A DNA stretch of 64,000 nt from Spongiihabitans sp965206355 (GTDB lineage Bacteria > Pseudomonadota > Gammaproteobacteria > Arenicellales > Poriferihabitantaceae), in contig OZ242212.1 of NCBI GenBank assembly GCA_965206355.1, positions 558,001 to 622,000 of the forward strand, read 5' to 3'. The notes below the pieces were generated by a model. That model was given only the letters and a program-made list of their open reading frames with translations. It was not told the DNA's origin and did not search any database. Positions 26,933-35,926 of the stretch are shown here, piece by piece. The translations under genes were made by a program, and so were the position numbers. Every line of letters begins with the position of its first letter. The first letter of the stretch is position 1.

Positions 26933-27955
26933 ATGAAAAACATTAAAACGATCGCAACCATCATAGTAATCTGTTCACTGTCGTTAATCGAGATACATGC
27001 CGGCACGCTTGATCAAGTGCAAAGTAAAGGCGCACTCAACTGCATCGTCAACACCGGCAATGTGGGTTTTGCCGCGCCCGATGAAAACGGTCGCTGGCAA
27101 GGATTTGAAATTGACCTCTGCCGTGCAGTTGCCGCCGCTGTGCTTGGCGATGCCGAAAAAGTCAAATTCATCCCTGCCACCAGCAAGACGCGTTTTACCC
27201 TGTTGAATTCAGGTGAAGGCGACATTCTGTTCCGCACTGCCACGCAAACTATGAGTCGGGATGCCGATTTGAAACTCACTTTTTTGCCGGTCAATTACTA
27301 TGACGGACAAGGCTTCCTGATTGCTAAAAATGTCGGCATCCATTCGCCACTTGAATTGGACGGTGCGTCTGTCTGTATTCGCACTGGCACGACCACCGAG
27401 CTCAATTTGGCTGATTTTTTCCGCACCAATAATATGTCCTACGAGCCGGTTGCCTTTGAGACCGTTGAGGAGAGCATCACCGCTTACAGTAGTGGTCGAT
27501 GTGATGTTTACACCACAGATGTATCCGGATTGGCTGCCGCCCGCACCACACTTGAAAACCCGTCAGCACATATCATTCTGCCGCAAATCATCTCCAAAGA
27601 ACCGCTAGCGGGTGCGGTACGACAGGGCGATGAGCAGTGGGCAGACATCGGTAGATGGGTGGTCAATGCGCTGATTAATGCGGAAGAACTGGGCATTACT
27701 CAGGCCAATGTCAAAGCACTGGCAAAAACTGCTGGCAACAATCCGAGTATCAACCGTATGCTCGGCAGCGAAAGTGATATGGGTGCGATGATTGGTCTCG
27801 ACAAAGCATGGGCAGTACGCGCTATTTCTGCGGTCGGCAACTATGGTGAAATGTTTGAGCGTCACCTCGGTGGCGAAACAGCGATTGGTCTTAAACGTGG
27901 CCTCAATGCGCTGTGGCGAGATGGTGGTATTTTATACGCCGCCCCGATTCGATAG
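26933..27955 (+). CDS. Polar amino acid ABC transporter, binding protein 2
   Basis: From ATG 26933 this is 340 residues with signal peptide MKNIKTIATIIVICSLSLIE and cleavage near IHAGTLDQ. The domain plan matches binding proteins 1 and 3. The ligand motif usually read as RNTT is RTAT here (FRTATQTMSRDADL), which may change specificity. The C-terminal third is nearly identical at DNA level to binding protein 3, while the N-terminal part is more different. The TTG at 26924 is an unlikely start. Confidence 0.9.
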   Translation: MKNIKTIATIIVICSLSLIEIHAGTLDQVQSKGALNCIVNTGNVGFAAPDENGRWQGFEIDLCRAVAAAVLGDAEKVKFIPATSKTRFTLLNSGEGDILFRTATQTMSRDADLKLTFLPVNYYDGQGFLIAKNVGIHSPLELDGASVCIRTGTTTELNLADFFRTNNMSYEPVAFETVEESITAYSSGRCDVYTTDVSGLAAARTTLENPSAHIILPQIISKEPLAGAVRQGDEQWADIGRWVVNALINAEELGITQANVKALAKTAGNNPSINRMLGSESDMGAMIGLDKAWAVRAISAVGNYGEMFERHLGGETAIGLKRGLNALWRDGGILYAAPIR

Positions 27956-28019
27956 CCGGTTTGTGCGTGCTGATACGCTATTCTATCCGTCTTTTTAATA
28001 CAGCTTGAGGCGCATCTTA

Positions 28020-29039
28020 ATGAAAATTATCGCAACGGTCATCACCTTCGTTTCGTTGTTGCTGATCTGGGCGATTGCCCATGCTGGAACCCTTGATCAG
28101 GTCAAGGCGCGCGGCGAAATAAACTGTATCATTAGCACTGGCATTGTCGGCTTTGCCGCACCCGATAAAAACGGTCGCTGGGAGGGTTTTGATATTGACT
28201 TCTGTCGTGCGGTTGCCGCTGCTGTTCTTAATGATGGCGACAAAGTCAAATTCATCTCGACATCAACGAAAACCCGTTTCACTGTGTTGAACTCGGGTGA
28301 AGGCGACATCCTGTTCCGTAATACCACAGAAACCATGAGTCGTGATGCCGATCTGAAATTCACTTTTCTGCCGGTCAACTATTATGATGGGCAAGGTTTT
28401 TTGATTCGTAAAAACGCCAGCATCCATTCGGCACTTGAATTGGACGGCGCATCAATTTGTATCCAGACCGGAACCACCACCGAGCTCAATTTGGCTGATT
28501 TTTTCCGCGCCCATAGTATGTCCTACGAGCCAGTGACGGTGGAGACGACCACAGAAGGTATTTCTGCTTATAAGGGCGGTCGATGTGATGTTTATACCAC
28601 AGACGTATCCGGGTTGGCTTCCGTTCGTGCCGTACTTGAGGATCCATCGGCACATATCATTCTGCCGCAAATCATCTCCAAAGAACCGCTAGCGGGTGTG
28701 GTACGACAGGGCGATGAGCAGTGGGCAGACATCGGTAGATGGGTGGTCAATGCGCTGATTAACGCGGAAGAGCTGGGCATTACTCAGGCCAATGTCAAAG
28801 CACTGGCAAAGACTGCTGGCAACAATCCGAGTATCAACCGTATGCTCGGCAGCGAAGGTGATATGGGTGCGATGATTGGTCTCGACAAAGCATGGGCAGT
28901 ACGGGTCATCTCTGCGGTCGGCAATTATGGTGAAATTTTTGCGCGACACCTCGCCCCTAAAACAGCACTCGGTCTTGAGCGTGGTCTTAATGCGCTGTGG
29001 AATGACGGCGGTATTTTATACGCTGCCCCGATTCGATAG
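28020..29039 (+). CDS. Polar amino acid ABC transporter, binding protein 3
   Basis: From ATG 28020 this is 339 residues with signal peptide MKIIATVITFVSLLLIWAIA and cleavage near HAGTLDQ. It is a tandem paralogue of binding protein 2 and keeps the standard ligand motif FRNTTETMSRDADL. The C-terminal end LWNDGGILYAAPIR matches the family. It precedes permease pair 2 by 92 bp and is the likely partner of that pair and of the ATPase. The upstream TTG at 28005 is not needed. Confidence 0.91.
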   Translation: MKIIATVITFVSLLLIWAIAHAGTLDQVKARGEINCIISTGIVGFAAPDKNGRWEGFDIDFCRAVAAAVLNDGDKVKFISTSTKTRFTVLNSGEGDILFRNTTETMSRDADLKFTFLPVNYYDGQGFLIRKNASIHSALELDGASICIQTGTTTELNLADFFRAHSMSYEPVTVETTTEGISAYKGGRCDVYTTDVSGLASVRAVLEDPSAHIILPQIISKEPLAGVVRQGDEQWADIGRWVVNALINAEELGITQANVKALAKTAGNNPSINRMLGSEGDMGAMIGLDKAWAVRVISAVGNYGEIFARHLAPKTALGLERGLNALWNDGGILYAAPIR

Positions 29040-29131
29040 TCGGTTTTCTGCGTATGTGGTTTGTGGCTGTTGTTGTATGGGGTAAACGTAGGCATTTATA
29101 TCGCTAACATCACACCTCAGCGCATAGCCCA

Positions 29132-30331
29132 ATGAGTGTTCTAATGAGTGAAGTCGCCATAGCGCAACGCGACACCATGTCGCGACTATGGCATAACCGG
29201 GAAGTCCGCAAGGTGATTATTCAGGTGTTCGCCTGTGTGCTGATGTTCGCCTTATTCTTTAGCTTGATCAGCAATGCGATTTCCAACCTTGCAACGATTG
29301 GCAAGGACATCAATTTTGATTTCCTGTGGCAGCCCGCCAGTTACGACATCAGCCAGTCGTTGATTGAATATAACTCACGCTCGTCCCATTTTCGCGCGAT
29401 GCTGGTGGGTATCCTCAATACTCTGCTGGTGGCTGTGTTCGGTATTATATTAGCGACTATCATCGGTTTTATGTTGGGCGTGTCCAGACTGTCAAAAAAC
29501 TGGCTGGTCAACAAACTGGCGTATGCCTATATTGAATATATGCGTAATGTGCCGGTGTTGTTGCATATTCTGCTGATACACGGTGTCATCGTCAATTCCC
29601 TGCCACTGCCAAAGAATGCGGTTGTTGTGAACGATGTCGCCTTTCTGACTAATCGCGGCTTTTTCATCCCCAGCCCCGACTTTGAACCCTTGTTTGGAAT
29701 TGTGATTGCTCTGTTTGTTCTCGGTATCATTTTTAGCCTGTGGTTCGGAAAATATGCCCGCAAAGTACAGGATCAAACCGGCAAGCATTACCCGGTGCTG
29801 GCAATCTCGTTGCTTGCTGTTGGTGGCGTTCCTGTGCTCATGTATTTTTTACTCGGCACGCCCGTTAGCTGGGAAGTTCCGCTACTCAAGGGATTTAACT
29901 ACAAAGGAGGCATGGTTGTCCGACCCGAATTCATCGCCCTGTGGCTGGCATTGTCAATGTATGCGGCAGCATTCATTGGTGAGATTGTTCGTGCTGGTAT
30001 TAGCGCAGTGGATTGGGGGCAAAACGAAGCCGCCGCGGCATTAGGCATCACCCGTACTCGTATTTTGAATCTGGTCGTGATTCCACAAGCGTTGCGGATT
30101 ATCCTGCCACCCCTGACCAGCCAGTATTTGAATATCACGAAAAACTCGTCCCTGGCCATTGCCATCGGTTATATGGACATCGTTGCTACGATTGGTGGCA
30201 TCTCCTTGAATCAGACCGGGCGCGAAATGGAATGTATGAGCATCGTATTGATGTTATATCTGATGTTCTCGCTGTTGATATCTATGGCCATGAATGACTA
30301 CAACAAACGTATCAAGCTGGTGGGAAGATAG
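29132..30331 (+). CDS. Amino acid ABC permease 3 (AapQ/BztB-like)
   Basis: This 399-residue permease is a paralogue of permease 1. It has N-terminal helix IIQVFACVLMFALFFSLI, FMLGVSRLSKNWLVNKLAYA, YMRNVPVLLHILL, a long insertion, EAA loop GQNEAAAALGITRTRILNLV and TKNSSLAIAIGYMDIV. The start at ATG 29132 is reasonable; an ATG at 29144 is another possibility. It is followed directly by permease 4. Confidence 0.91.
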   Translation: MSVLMSEVAIAQRDTMSRLWHNREVRKVIIQVFACVLMFALFFSLISNAISNLATIGKDINFDFLWQPASYDISQSLIEYNSRSSHFRAMLVGILNTLLVAVFGIILATIIGFMLGVSRLSKNWLVNKLAYAYIEYMRNVPVLLHILLIHGVIVNSLPLPKNAVVVNDVAFLTNRGFFIPSPDFEPLFGIVIALFVLGIIFSLWFGKYARKVQDQTGKHYPVLAISLLAVGGVPVLMYFLLGTPVSWEVPLLKGFNYKGGMVVRPEFIALWLALSMYAAAFIGEIVRAGISAVDWGQNEAAAALGITRTRILNLVVIPQALRIILPPLTSQYLNITKNSSLAIAIGYMDIVATIGGISLNQTGREMECMSIVLMLYLMFSLLISMAMNDYNKRIKLVGR

Positions 30332-30335
30332 ACGC

Positions 30336-31463
30336 ATGCTATCGAACGAACCGCGCTATCCGCCCGGGCAGCATCCGAACCTGCCGACACCAACCAACCT
30401 GACCGGTATGTTTGCGTGGATTCGAGCGAATCTGCTGTCGTCTCCGACCAATATTGTTCTGACCCTGTTAGCCATCTGGTTACTGTACACGATTTTGCCG
30501 CTGGCAACCCATTGGCTGTTTCTCGATGCGGTTTTCACGGGCGAGAATCGCGCTGCTTGTCAAGCGACAGGGAAAGGCGCCTGTTGGGCTTTCATTGGCG
30601 AAAGATTTGAGCTTTTTACTTACGGGTTTTACCCGTCGGCAGAACGCTGGCGCGTTAATCTTGCATTTGTCTTGTTGTGTCTGGCACTGATTGTGGTGCT
30701 GTTTGACCATATTCCCTACCGTAAATACGGATTTTACTATGTGATTGCCTTCCCGTTTATCGCTGGCTGGCTGCTGATAGGGGGAGATGTGCTGGGGTTT
30801 GAACTGCCAACAGTACCGACCGATCAATTCGGTGGTATTATGCTGACGCTGGTGATTGGCATAACCGGCATTACCTTTTCCCTGCCCCTCGGCATCCTGC
30901 TGGCACTGGGCAGAGCATCCGAACTGCCGATTATCCAGGTGTTTTGTATTGGCTTCATTGAGTTTATTCGAGGTGTGCCACTGATTGCATTACTATTCGT
31001 GGCTTCCACTATGCTCAGTTACTTTTTACCACCCGGCACGAAGTTTGATCTGTTGTTGCGCGTACTGATTATGGTCACACTGTTCGCCTCAGCGTATATG
31101 GCAGAGGTTATCCGTGGTGGATTACAGGCAATCCCGAGCGGTCAGATTGAAGCTGCCGATGCATTAGGTTTGAAATACTGGTCGGCTATGCGCTTAATTG
31201 TGTTGCCTCAGGTATTAAAAATTTCAATACCGGGCATCGTCAACACCTTTATCGGCTTGTACAAAGACACTACTTTGGTTATTATCATCGGGTTGCTTGA
31301 CCTGCTCGGTATTGGCAGAGCGTCGTTGGCGGACACTAAATGGACCGGACTTTCCAGTGAAGTTTATCTTTTTGTGGCACTATTTTTCTTCGTCTCATGC
31401 TTTGCGATGTCGCGCTATTCGCTCTATCTTGAAAATAAACTTGAAACAGGACACAACCAATAA
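30336..31463 (+). CDS. Amino acid ABC permease 4 (AapM/BztC-like)
   Basis: From ATG 30336, 4 bp after the permease 3 stop, this is 375 residues. It parallels permease 2: FAWIRANLLSSPTNIVLTLL at the N-terminus, FIEFIRGVPLIALLFVAST, EAA loop GQIEAADALGLKYWSAMRLI and TFIGLYKDTTLVIIIGLLDL. The longer frame from 30294 would overlap permease 3 and is less likely. The ATPase gene follows 13 bp after its stop. Confidence 0.91.
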   Translation: MLSNEPRYPPGQHPNLPTPTNLTGMFAWIRANLLSSPTNIVLTLLAIWLLYTILPLATHWLFLDAVFTGENRAACQATGKGACWAFIGERFELFTYGFYPSAERWRVNLAFVLLCLALIVVLFDHIPYRKYGFYYVIAFPFIAGWLLIGGDVLGFELPTVPTDQFGGIMLTLVIGITGITFSLPLGILLALGRASELPIIQVFCIGFIEFIRGVPLIALLFVASTMLSYFLPPGTKFDLLLRVLIMVTLFASAYMAEVIRGGLQAIPSGQIEAADALGLKYWSAMRLIVLPQVLKISIPGIVNTFIGLYKDTTLVIIIGLLDLLGIGRASLADTKWTGLSSEVYLFVALFFFVSCFAMSRYSLYLENKLETGHNQ

Positions 31464-31476
31464 CGAGGATTTTGCT

Positions 31477-32271
31477 ATGTCAAACACATCTAATCAAACA
31501 TCTAATCAAACCCAGACCGATCAAGCTCAGGACACTAAACTGGCAATTGAAGTTGTGGCAATGCACAAATGGTATGGAGAGTTTCATGTCTTGAAGGATA
31601 TCAATCTCACGGTAACTCGTGGCGAACGGATTGTTATCTGTGGTCCTTCCGGGTCCGGCAAATCCACCCTGATTCGCTGTATCAATCGGCTTGAAGAACA
31701 CCAGCAAGGAAATATTATTGTCGATGGCGTGGAACTGACCAATGACCTGAAAAATATTGAGATCATTCGTCGGGAAGTCGGTATGGTGTTCCAGCATTTC
31801 AATCTTTTCCCGCATTTGACAGTGCTGGAAAACTGTACGCTGGCACCGATTTGGGTGCGTAAAACACCCAAAATTGAGGCTGAAGAAACCGCGATGAAAT
31901 ATCTGCAACGAGTCAAAATTCCGGAACAGGCTGATAAGTTTCCCGGGCAGTTGTCCGGCGGACAGCAACAACGTGTCGCCATCGCCCGCAGTCTGTGTAT
32001 GAATCCACGAATTATGCTATTTGATGAACCGACCTCAGCACTGGATCCGGAGATGATTAAGGAGGTGTTGGATGTCATGGTTGAACTGGCACACGATGGT
32101 ATGACCATGATTTGTGTTACTCACGAAATGGGTTTTGCCAAGACTGTCGCCAATCGGGTTATTTTTATGGATGTCGGCGAGATTATAGAAGAAAACACCC
32201 CCGATTTATTCTTCGATCACCCACAACACGAACGCACCAAACTATTCCTCAGCCAGATACTCAGCCACTGA
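31477..32271 (+). CDS. Amino acid ABC transporter ATP-binding protein (AapP/BztD-like)
   Basis: This 264-residue ATPase drives the transporter from the cytoplasmic side. Walker A is GPSGSGKST, the Q-loop region is VFQHFNLFPHLTVLENC, the signature is LSGGQQQRVAIARS, Walker B is IMLFDEPTSALDP and the H-loop is CVTHEMGF. The ATG at 31477 has GAGGA 8 bp before it; an overlapping longer frame from 31297 is a by-product. It is the only ATPase in the locus and so may serve both permease pairs. Confidence 0.95.
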   Translation: MSNTSNQTSNQTQTDQAQDTKLAIEVVAMHKWYGEFHVLKDINLTVTRGERIVICGPSGSGKSTLIRCINRLEEHQQGNIIVDGVELTNDLKNIEIIRREVGMVFQHFNLFPHLTVLENCTLAPIWVRKTPKIEAEETAMKYLQRVKIPEQADKFPGQLSGGQQQRVAIARSLCMNPRIMLFDEPTSALDPEMIKEVLDVMVELAHDGMTMICVTHEMGFAKTVANRVIFMDVGEIIEENTPDLFFDHPQHERTKLFLSQILSH

Positions 32272-32323
32272 TACGCATTTCAAGCTAAAAGGTTTTGACA
32301 GCACTGTCTGGGTTCAGGTCGAT

Positions 32324-33727
32324 GTGAGACAGGATCCCGCCGTTGAGCATGGCATTGGTTTTGCCGAAGCCTGTTGGACGTGGATGAAAATTGGTTGGTT
32401 GAGTTTCGGCGGACCGGCGGGGCAGGTTGCCATGATGCACCGGATTCTTGTGCAACAAAAAAACTGGATTAGCGAACACCACTTTCTGCACGCGCTTAAT
32501 TATTGCATGTTGCTGCCGGGTCCAGAGGCACAGCAGTTGGCAATCTATCTGGGCTGGCTACTGCATCGTATTCGTGGCGGAGTGGTTGCTGGTGTGCTGT
32601 TTGTCCTGCCGGGGGCAGTCATCATTCTTTTCATCAGTATTCTTTATGTGGAATACCAGCGCTTATATATCGTTGAAGCCATTTTTTGGGGCATCAAGGC
32701 GGCCATCCTTGCGGTAGTTTTCGACGCGGTTTTGCGTATCGGCAAAAAAATCCTGAACAATGGATTTAGGGTCGCCATCGCGGCAGTGGCTTTTGTCGGC
32801 ATATTTTTCTTTGCCATACCATTCCCGCTGATTGTTGTCGGCGCCGGTCTGGCAGGGTTTCTGGGTGGGAAAATAATGCCCGCCCAACTCCAGATTAGTC
32901 AACACCAAACAACCGCCAACAATAACACGCTGGTAGCGAATCATACTCCGCATCCTATTTTAGATCGGGCATTGGCACATGCGCAGTTGCAGCCCATCAT
33001 GCCGCCGCTGTCACGCGTCTTGAAAACGCTAATCTGCTGCCTGTTACTTTGGCTCGGACCGGTTATTGTGCTGGCAATCAGCTTGGGTGGTGATCATGTG
33101 TATTTGCAGGAAGGCGTGTTCTTCAGCAAAATGGCAGTAGTTACTTTTGGCGGGGCGTATGCGGTACTCGCCTACATGGCACAACAGGCTGTCCATACTT
33201 ACGGCTGGCTCAACCCGGGCGAAATGCTGGATGGCTTGGGGATGGCAGAAAGCACACCCGGGCCGTTGATTATGGTGGTTCAATTCGTTGGCTTTGTGGC
33301 GGCATATCGCAATCCGGGTCTGCTTGATCCGATAGTTGCCGGTATGTTGGGTGCGCTGTTAACCACTTGGGTAACTTTTATGCCTTGTTTCCTGTGGATA
33401 TTTTTAGGCGCACCTTATATCGAATCGTTGCGCGACAATCACTCCCTTAATGCCACCCTGAGCGGCATTACCGCAGCCGTAGTCGGGGTGATTCTAAACC
33501 TATCGGTTTGGTTCGGCCTGCATGTGTTATTTAGTGAATTGGATGTGCTCAATAGTCTGGGGATGCACATTCAGATACCAGTCTGGCACACCTTGAATGC
33601 GTGGTCAGCTCTGATGGCGGTTGCTGCGCTGATTTTGCTGCGTCTTAAGTTCGGCATGCTCAAGACGCTGGCAGTGAGTGTCGTGCTCGGCGGGTTGATT
33701 TTTTACTTTGGGGCGGAGCATGCTTAA
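32324..33727 (+). CDS. chrA: Chromate efflux transporter ChrA
   Basis: This long-form (double-domain) CHR-family protein has 467 residues and about 10-12 membrane segments. The N-domain signature is WLSFGGPAGQVAMMH followed by LLPGPEAQQLAIYLGW. The C-domain equivalent is VTFGGAYAVLAYMAQQ and GLGMAESTPGPLIMVVQF. ChrA exports chromate using the proton motive force. The frame opens with GTG 32324 (MRQDPAVEHG). It follows the ABC ATPase by 52 bp on the same strand and may share its transcript, although a functional link is not evident. Confidence 0.92.
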   Translation: MRQDPAVEHGIGFAEACWTWMKIGWLSFGGPAGQVAMMHRILVQQKNWISEHHFLHALNYCMLLPGPEAQQLAIYLGWLLHRIRGGVVAGVLFVLPGAVIILFISILYVEYQRLYIVEAIFWGIKAAILAVVFDAVLRIGKKILNNGFRVAIAAVAFVGIFFFAIPFPLIVVGAGLAGFLGGKIMPAQLQISQHQTTANNNTLVANHTPHPILDRALAHAQLQPIMPPLSRVLKTLICCLLLWLGPVIVLAISLGGDHVYLQEGVFFSKMAVVTFGGAYAVLAYMAQQAVHTYGWLNPGEMLDGLGMAESTPGPLIMVVQFVGFVAAYRNPGLLDPIVAGMLGALLTTWVTFMPCFLWIFLGAPYIESLRDNHSLNATLSGITAAVVGVILNLSVWFGLHVLFSELDVLNSLGMHIQIPVWHTLNAWSALMAVAALILLRLKFGMLKTLAVSVVLGGLIFYFGAEHA

Positions 33728-33778
33728 ATTACCCTGAGCGAGTGTTCAATAAGCGATCCGCGCCGTAACGACTAAAGT

Positions 33779-33917
33779 GAGACCTTTGCACGGAAGATGA
33801 TTTCGCTTTCAGGCCAGGCAAAAACGCACGGAATGAGGGAGTTTATGCTTATAAATGACCGATTGAGTACGTTTTTAACGCAGCATGCAGGTGAAATGGC
33901 TTTCGTGCAAAGGTCTC
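33779..33917 (+). mobile_element. 139-bp MITE, copy 4 (forward)
   Basis: It is flanked by perfect 5-bp repeats AAAGT (33774-33778 and 33918-33922). It has GGCCAGGC with GTTTTTAACGC. It lies between the ends of convergent chrA and the protease gene. Confidence 0.93.
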
Positions 33918-33933
33918 AAAGTATTTATGCCCG

Positions 33934-34827
33934 TTACGTTTCCGAGATTTGGTGCGCCACGCCCTGACCGCGTAGAAAATTTAATATCGGCTCTATATGC
34001 ACGCCGAGACCGACATTAAGAAACTGGTGTTCTTTTTGTTTCTGGCTTTTGTCCTGACCGGGGATTGGCGGGCTGAAACCCAGCGGGTAATGACGTGTAT
34101 GCGACTGCAATGCCCATACCCGCCCTTCGGTATCGACAATGGGACCGCCACTTTGTCCGAGCAGACCGGGGGAGGAGGTCTCGATAAATTTGCCTTGCTC
34201 TGCCACATTGCCAGTGGCGGCTGGCATCAACATAACACGGGTAAACATTCCTTCAATGGGAAACAGAGGCAACGGCACCGCACCCGCGGGCAAAACGAAG
34301 GCATTGTTTTTCTGATCGAAAGACGGTGTGATTTCGTGAAAGGGGTAACCGAGTTTGCACAAGCTGGTTCCAGGGGTGTAGTGATGCTCCGGATGCTTGA
34401 ATATCGGGTAATGCGCCACCGTGTTCGGGTCAAACGGCTGTAGCCGACCCAAAGCCAAATCAGCCGCGGGCATCAGCGTCGATTCCCGCAACTGTGCCCC
34501 ATCGCGACCCCACCACACCGAATGATTTTGTACTGCACCTTGTTGCGGGCGGTGGAAGGTTCGCACTTTAGATTTGCGAAAACGCTTGTCAGCAACCGTA
34601 TCTTGCTCCAGTTTTGCCACATCGCTGTCATGGGCACGGTGTTTCAAGATACTGTCGTGCTGTCGCTGAATCTCCTTAATTAAGTGTGCCGAGGTCAGAA
34701 TCCAGCCGTCGCGATTGACCACCACACAAGCACCGATGGCACTACTGCATATACCTTTGTTGGAGCGGCTGGAAATGACTACAGGTAAGGTGAAGCTACT
34801 GGCAATACTATAGGCTTTGGCGAACAT
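33934..34827 (-). CDS. Trypsin-like serine protease domain protein
   Basis: This 297-residue protein has a chymotrypsin-fold catalytic set: His in WILTSAHLI, Asp in AADLALGRL and Ser in GQSGGPIVD. The spacing fits trypsin-like peptidases of the DegP/Trypsin_2 type. No PDZ domain follows and no clear signal peptide precedes (MFAKAYSIASSFTLPV is only weakly hydrophobic). It carries an unusual charged insert between His and Asp. It lies 15 bp downstream of lipA on the same strand and could be cotranscribed. The substrate is unknown. Confidence 0.75.
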   Translation of the reverse strand: MFAKAYSIASSFTLPVVISSRSNKGICSSAIGACVVVNRDGWILTSAHLIKEIQRQHDSILKHRAHDSDVAKLEQDTVADKRFRKSKVRTFHRPQQGAVQNHSVWWGRDGAQLRESTLMPAADLALGRLQPFDPNTVAHYPIFKHPEHHYTPGTSLCKLGYPFHEITPSFDQKNNAFVLPAGAVPLPLFPIEGMFTRVMLMPAATGNVAEQGKFIETSSPGLLGQSGGPIVDTEGRVWALQSHTRHYPLGFSPPIPGQDKSQKQKEHQFLNVGLGVHIEPILNFLRGQGVAHQISET

Positions 34828-34842
34828 AAATGGCTAATTGGC

Positions 34843-35811
34843 TCAAATCGTAGCATGCGCTTGTAAATCGGCATGATAGGATGAGCGCACCATCGCAGCG
34901 GATGCAACATTGGAGAATCCCAAAGTATCTCCAATTTCGCCCAACTCGGTAAATTCGTCTGGATGCCAATATCGTTGCACTGGCAAGTGATGGCGACTGG
35001 GCTGTAGATATTGACCGAGCGTGAGCATATTGACCTGATGCCGGCGCAAATCTTGCATGACCGCAATGACTTCTGCTTTGCTTTCACCAAGCCCGAGCAT
35101 GATGCCGGATTTTGTCGGTAGCGTCGGCTGGCTTTGTTTTATCCGCAGTAGCAGGTTGAGGGAGTATTGATAGTCTGATCCCGGTCGCACCTGTTTGTAT
35201 AACCGCACAACCGTTTCCAGATTGTGGTTGAACACATCCGCAGGGGATTTTCCCAGAATATCCACCGCAACCTCTATTCGTCCGCGAAAATCGGGTGTCA
35301 GAATCTCAATTTTAGTATCGGGGCACAGAGACCGGATAGCGTTGATGCACGCAACAAAATGGGTTGCGCCACCATCGCGTAAATCATCCCGATCCACAGA
35401 AGTAATAACCACATATTTTAGCTTCATCGCGGCGATGGTTTCGGCAAGTTTGTGCGGTTCATCAGCATCCACAGGATTAGGTCGTCCGTGGGCAACATCA
35501 CAAAACGGGCATCGCCGGGTGCAAATATCACCCATAATCAAGAATGTTGCCGTGCCGTTACTAAAACATTCGCCAAGATTGGGGCAGGCGGCTTCTTCAC
35601 AAACGGTATGCAATCCTTTGGAGCGTAATACTTTTTTAAGCTCCGACACGGCCGCTGTACCGGTAAAACTGGCGCGAATCCATTGTGGTTTTCTCAGTAG
35701 CTGGTCTCGGGACAGGGGCATAATTTTAACCGGAATACGTGCCATTTTTTCCTTGCCACGCAGTTTTTTTCCCTGAATGATTGGATTTAATTTGTCGCTT
35801 GTGGGTTGCAT
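34843..35811 (-). CDS. lipA: Lipoyl synthase LipA
   Basis: This 322-residue radical SAM enzyme inserts two sulfurs into octanoyl groups on carrier proteins, including GcvH. The auxiliary cluster motif is CEEAACPNLGEC and the radical SAM motif is CTRRCPFC; further marks are VITSVDRDDLRDGGA, NHNLETV and the C-terminal RSSYHAD serine. All cluster cysteines are present. It lies next to gcvP, whose partner GcvH needs lipoylation. LipB is not in the window. Confidence 0.95.
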   Translation of the reverse strand: MQPTSDKLNPIIQGKKLRGKEKMARIPVKIMPLSRDQLLRKPQWIRASFTGTAAVSELKKVLRSKGLHTVCEEAACPNLGECFSNGTATFLIMGDICTRRCPFCDVAHGRPNPVDADEPHKLAETIAAMKLKYVVITSVDRDDLRDGGATHFVACINAIRSLCPDTKIEILTPDFRGRIEVAVDILGKSPADVFNHNLETVVRLYKQVRPGSDYQYSLNLLLRIKQSQPTLPTKSGIMLGLGESKAEVIAVMQDLRRHQVNMLTLGQYLQPSRHHLPVQRYWHPDEFTELGEIGDTLGFSNVASAAMVRSSYHADLQAHATI

Positions 35812-35926
35812 GATTATTTTGAATTAAGCGGATACCATGGAGATGCCAGATTTATGATTGTTTTTTGATAATAGAGATAACTATTTCTGTCCGTTTCATC
35901 CTTATCAACGGCTATAAAAATACCCG

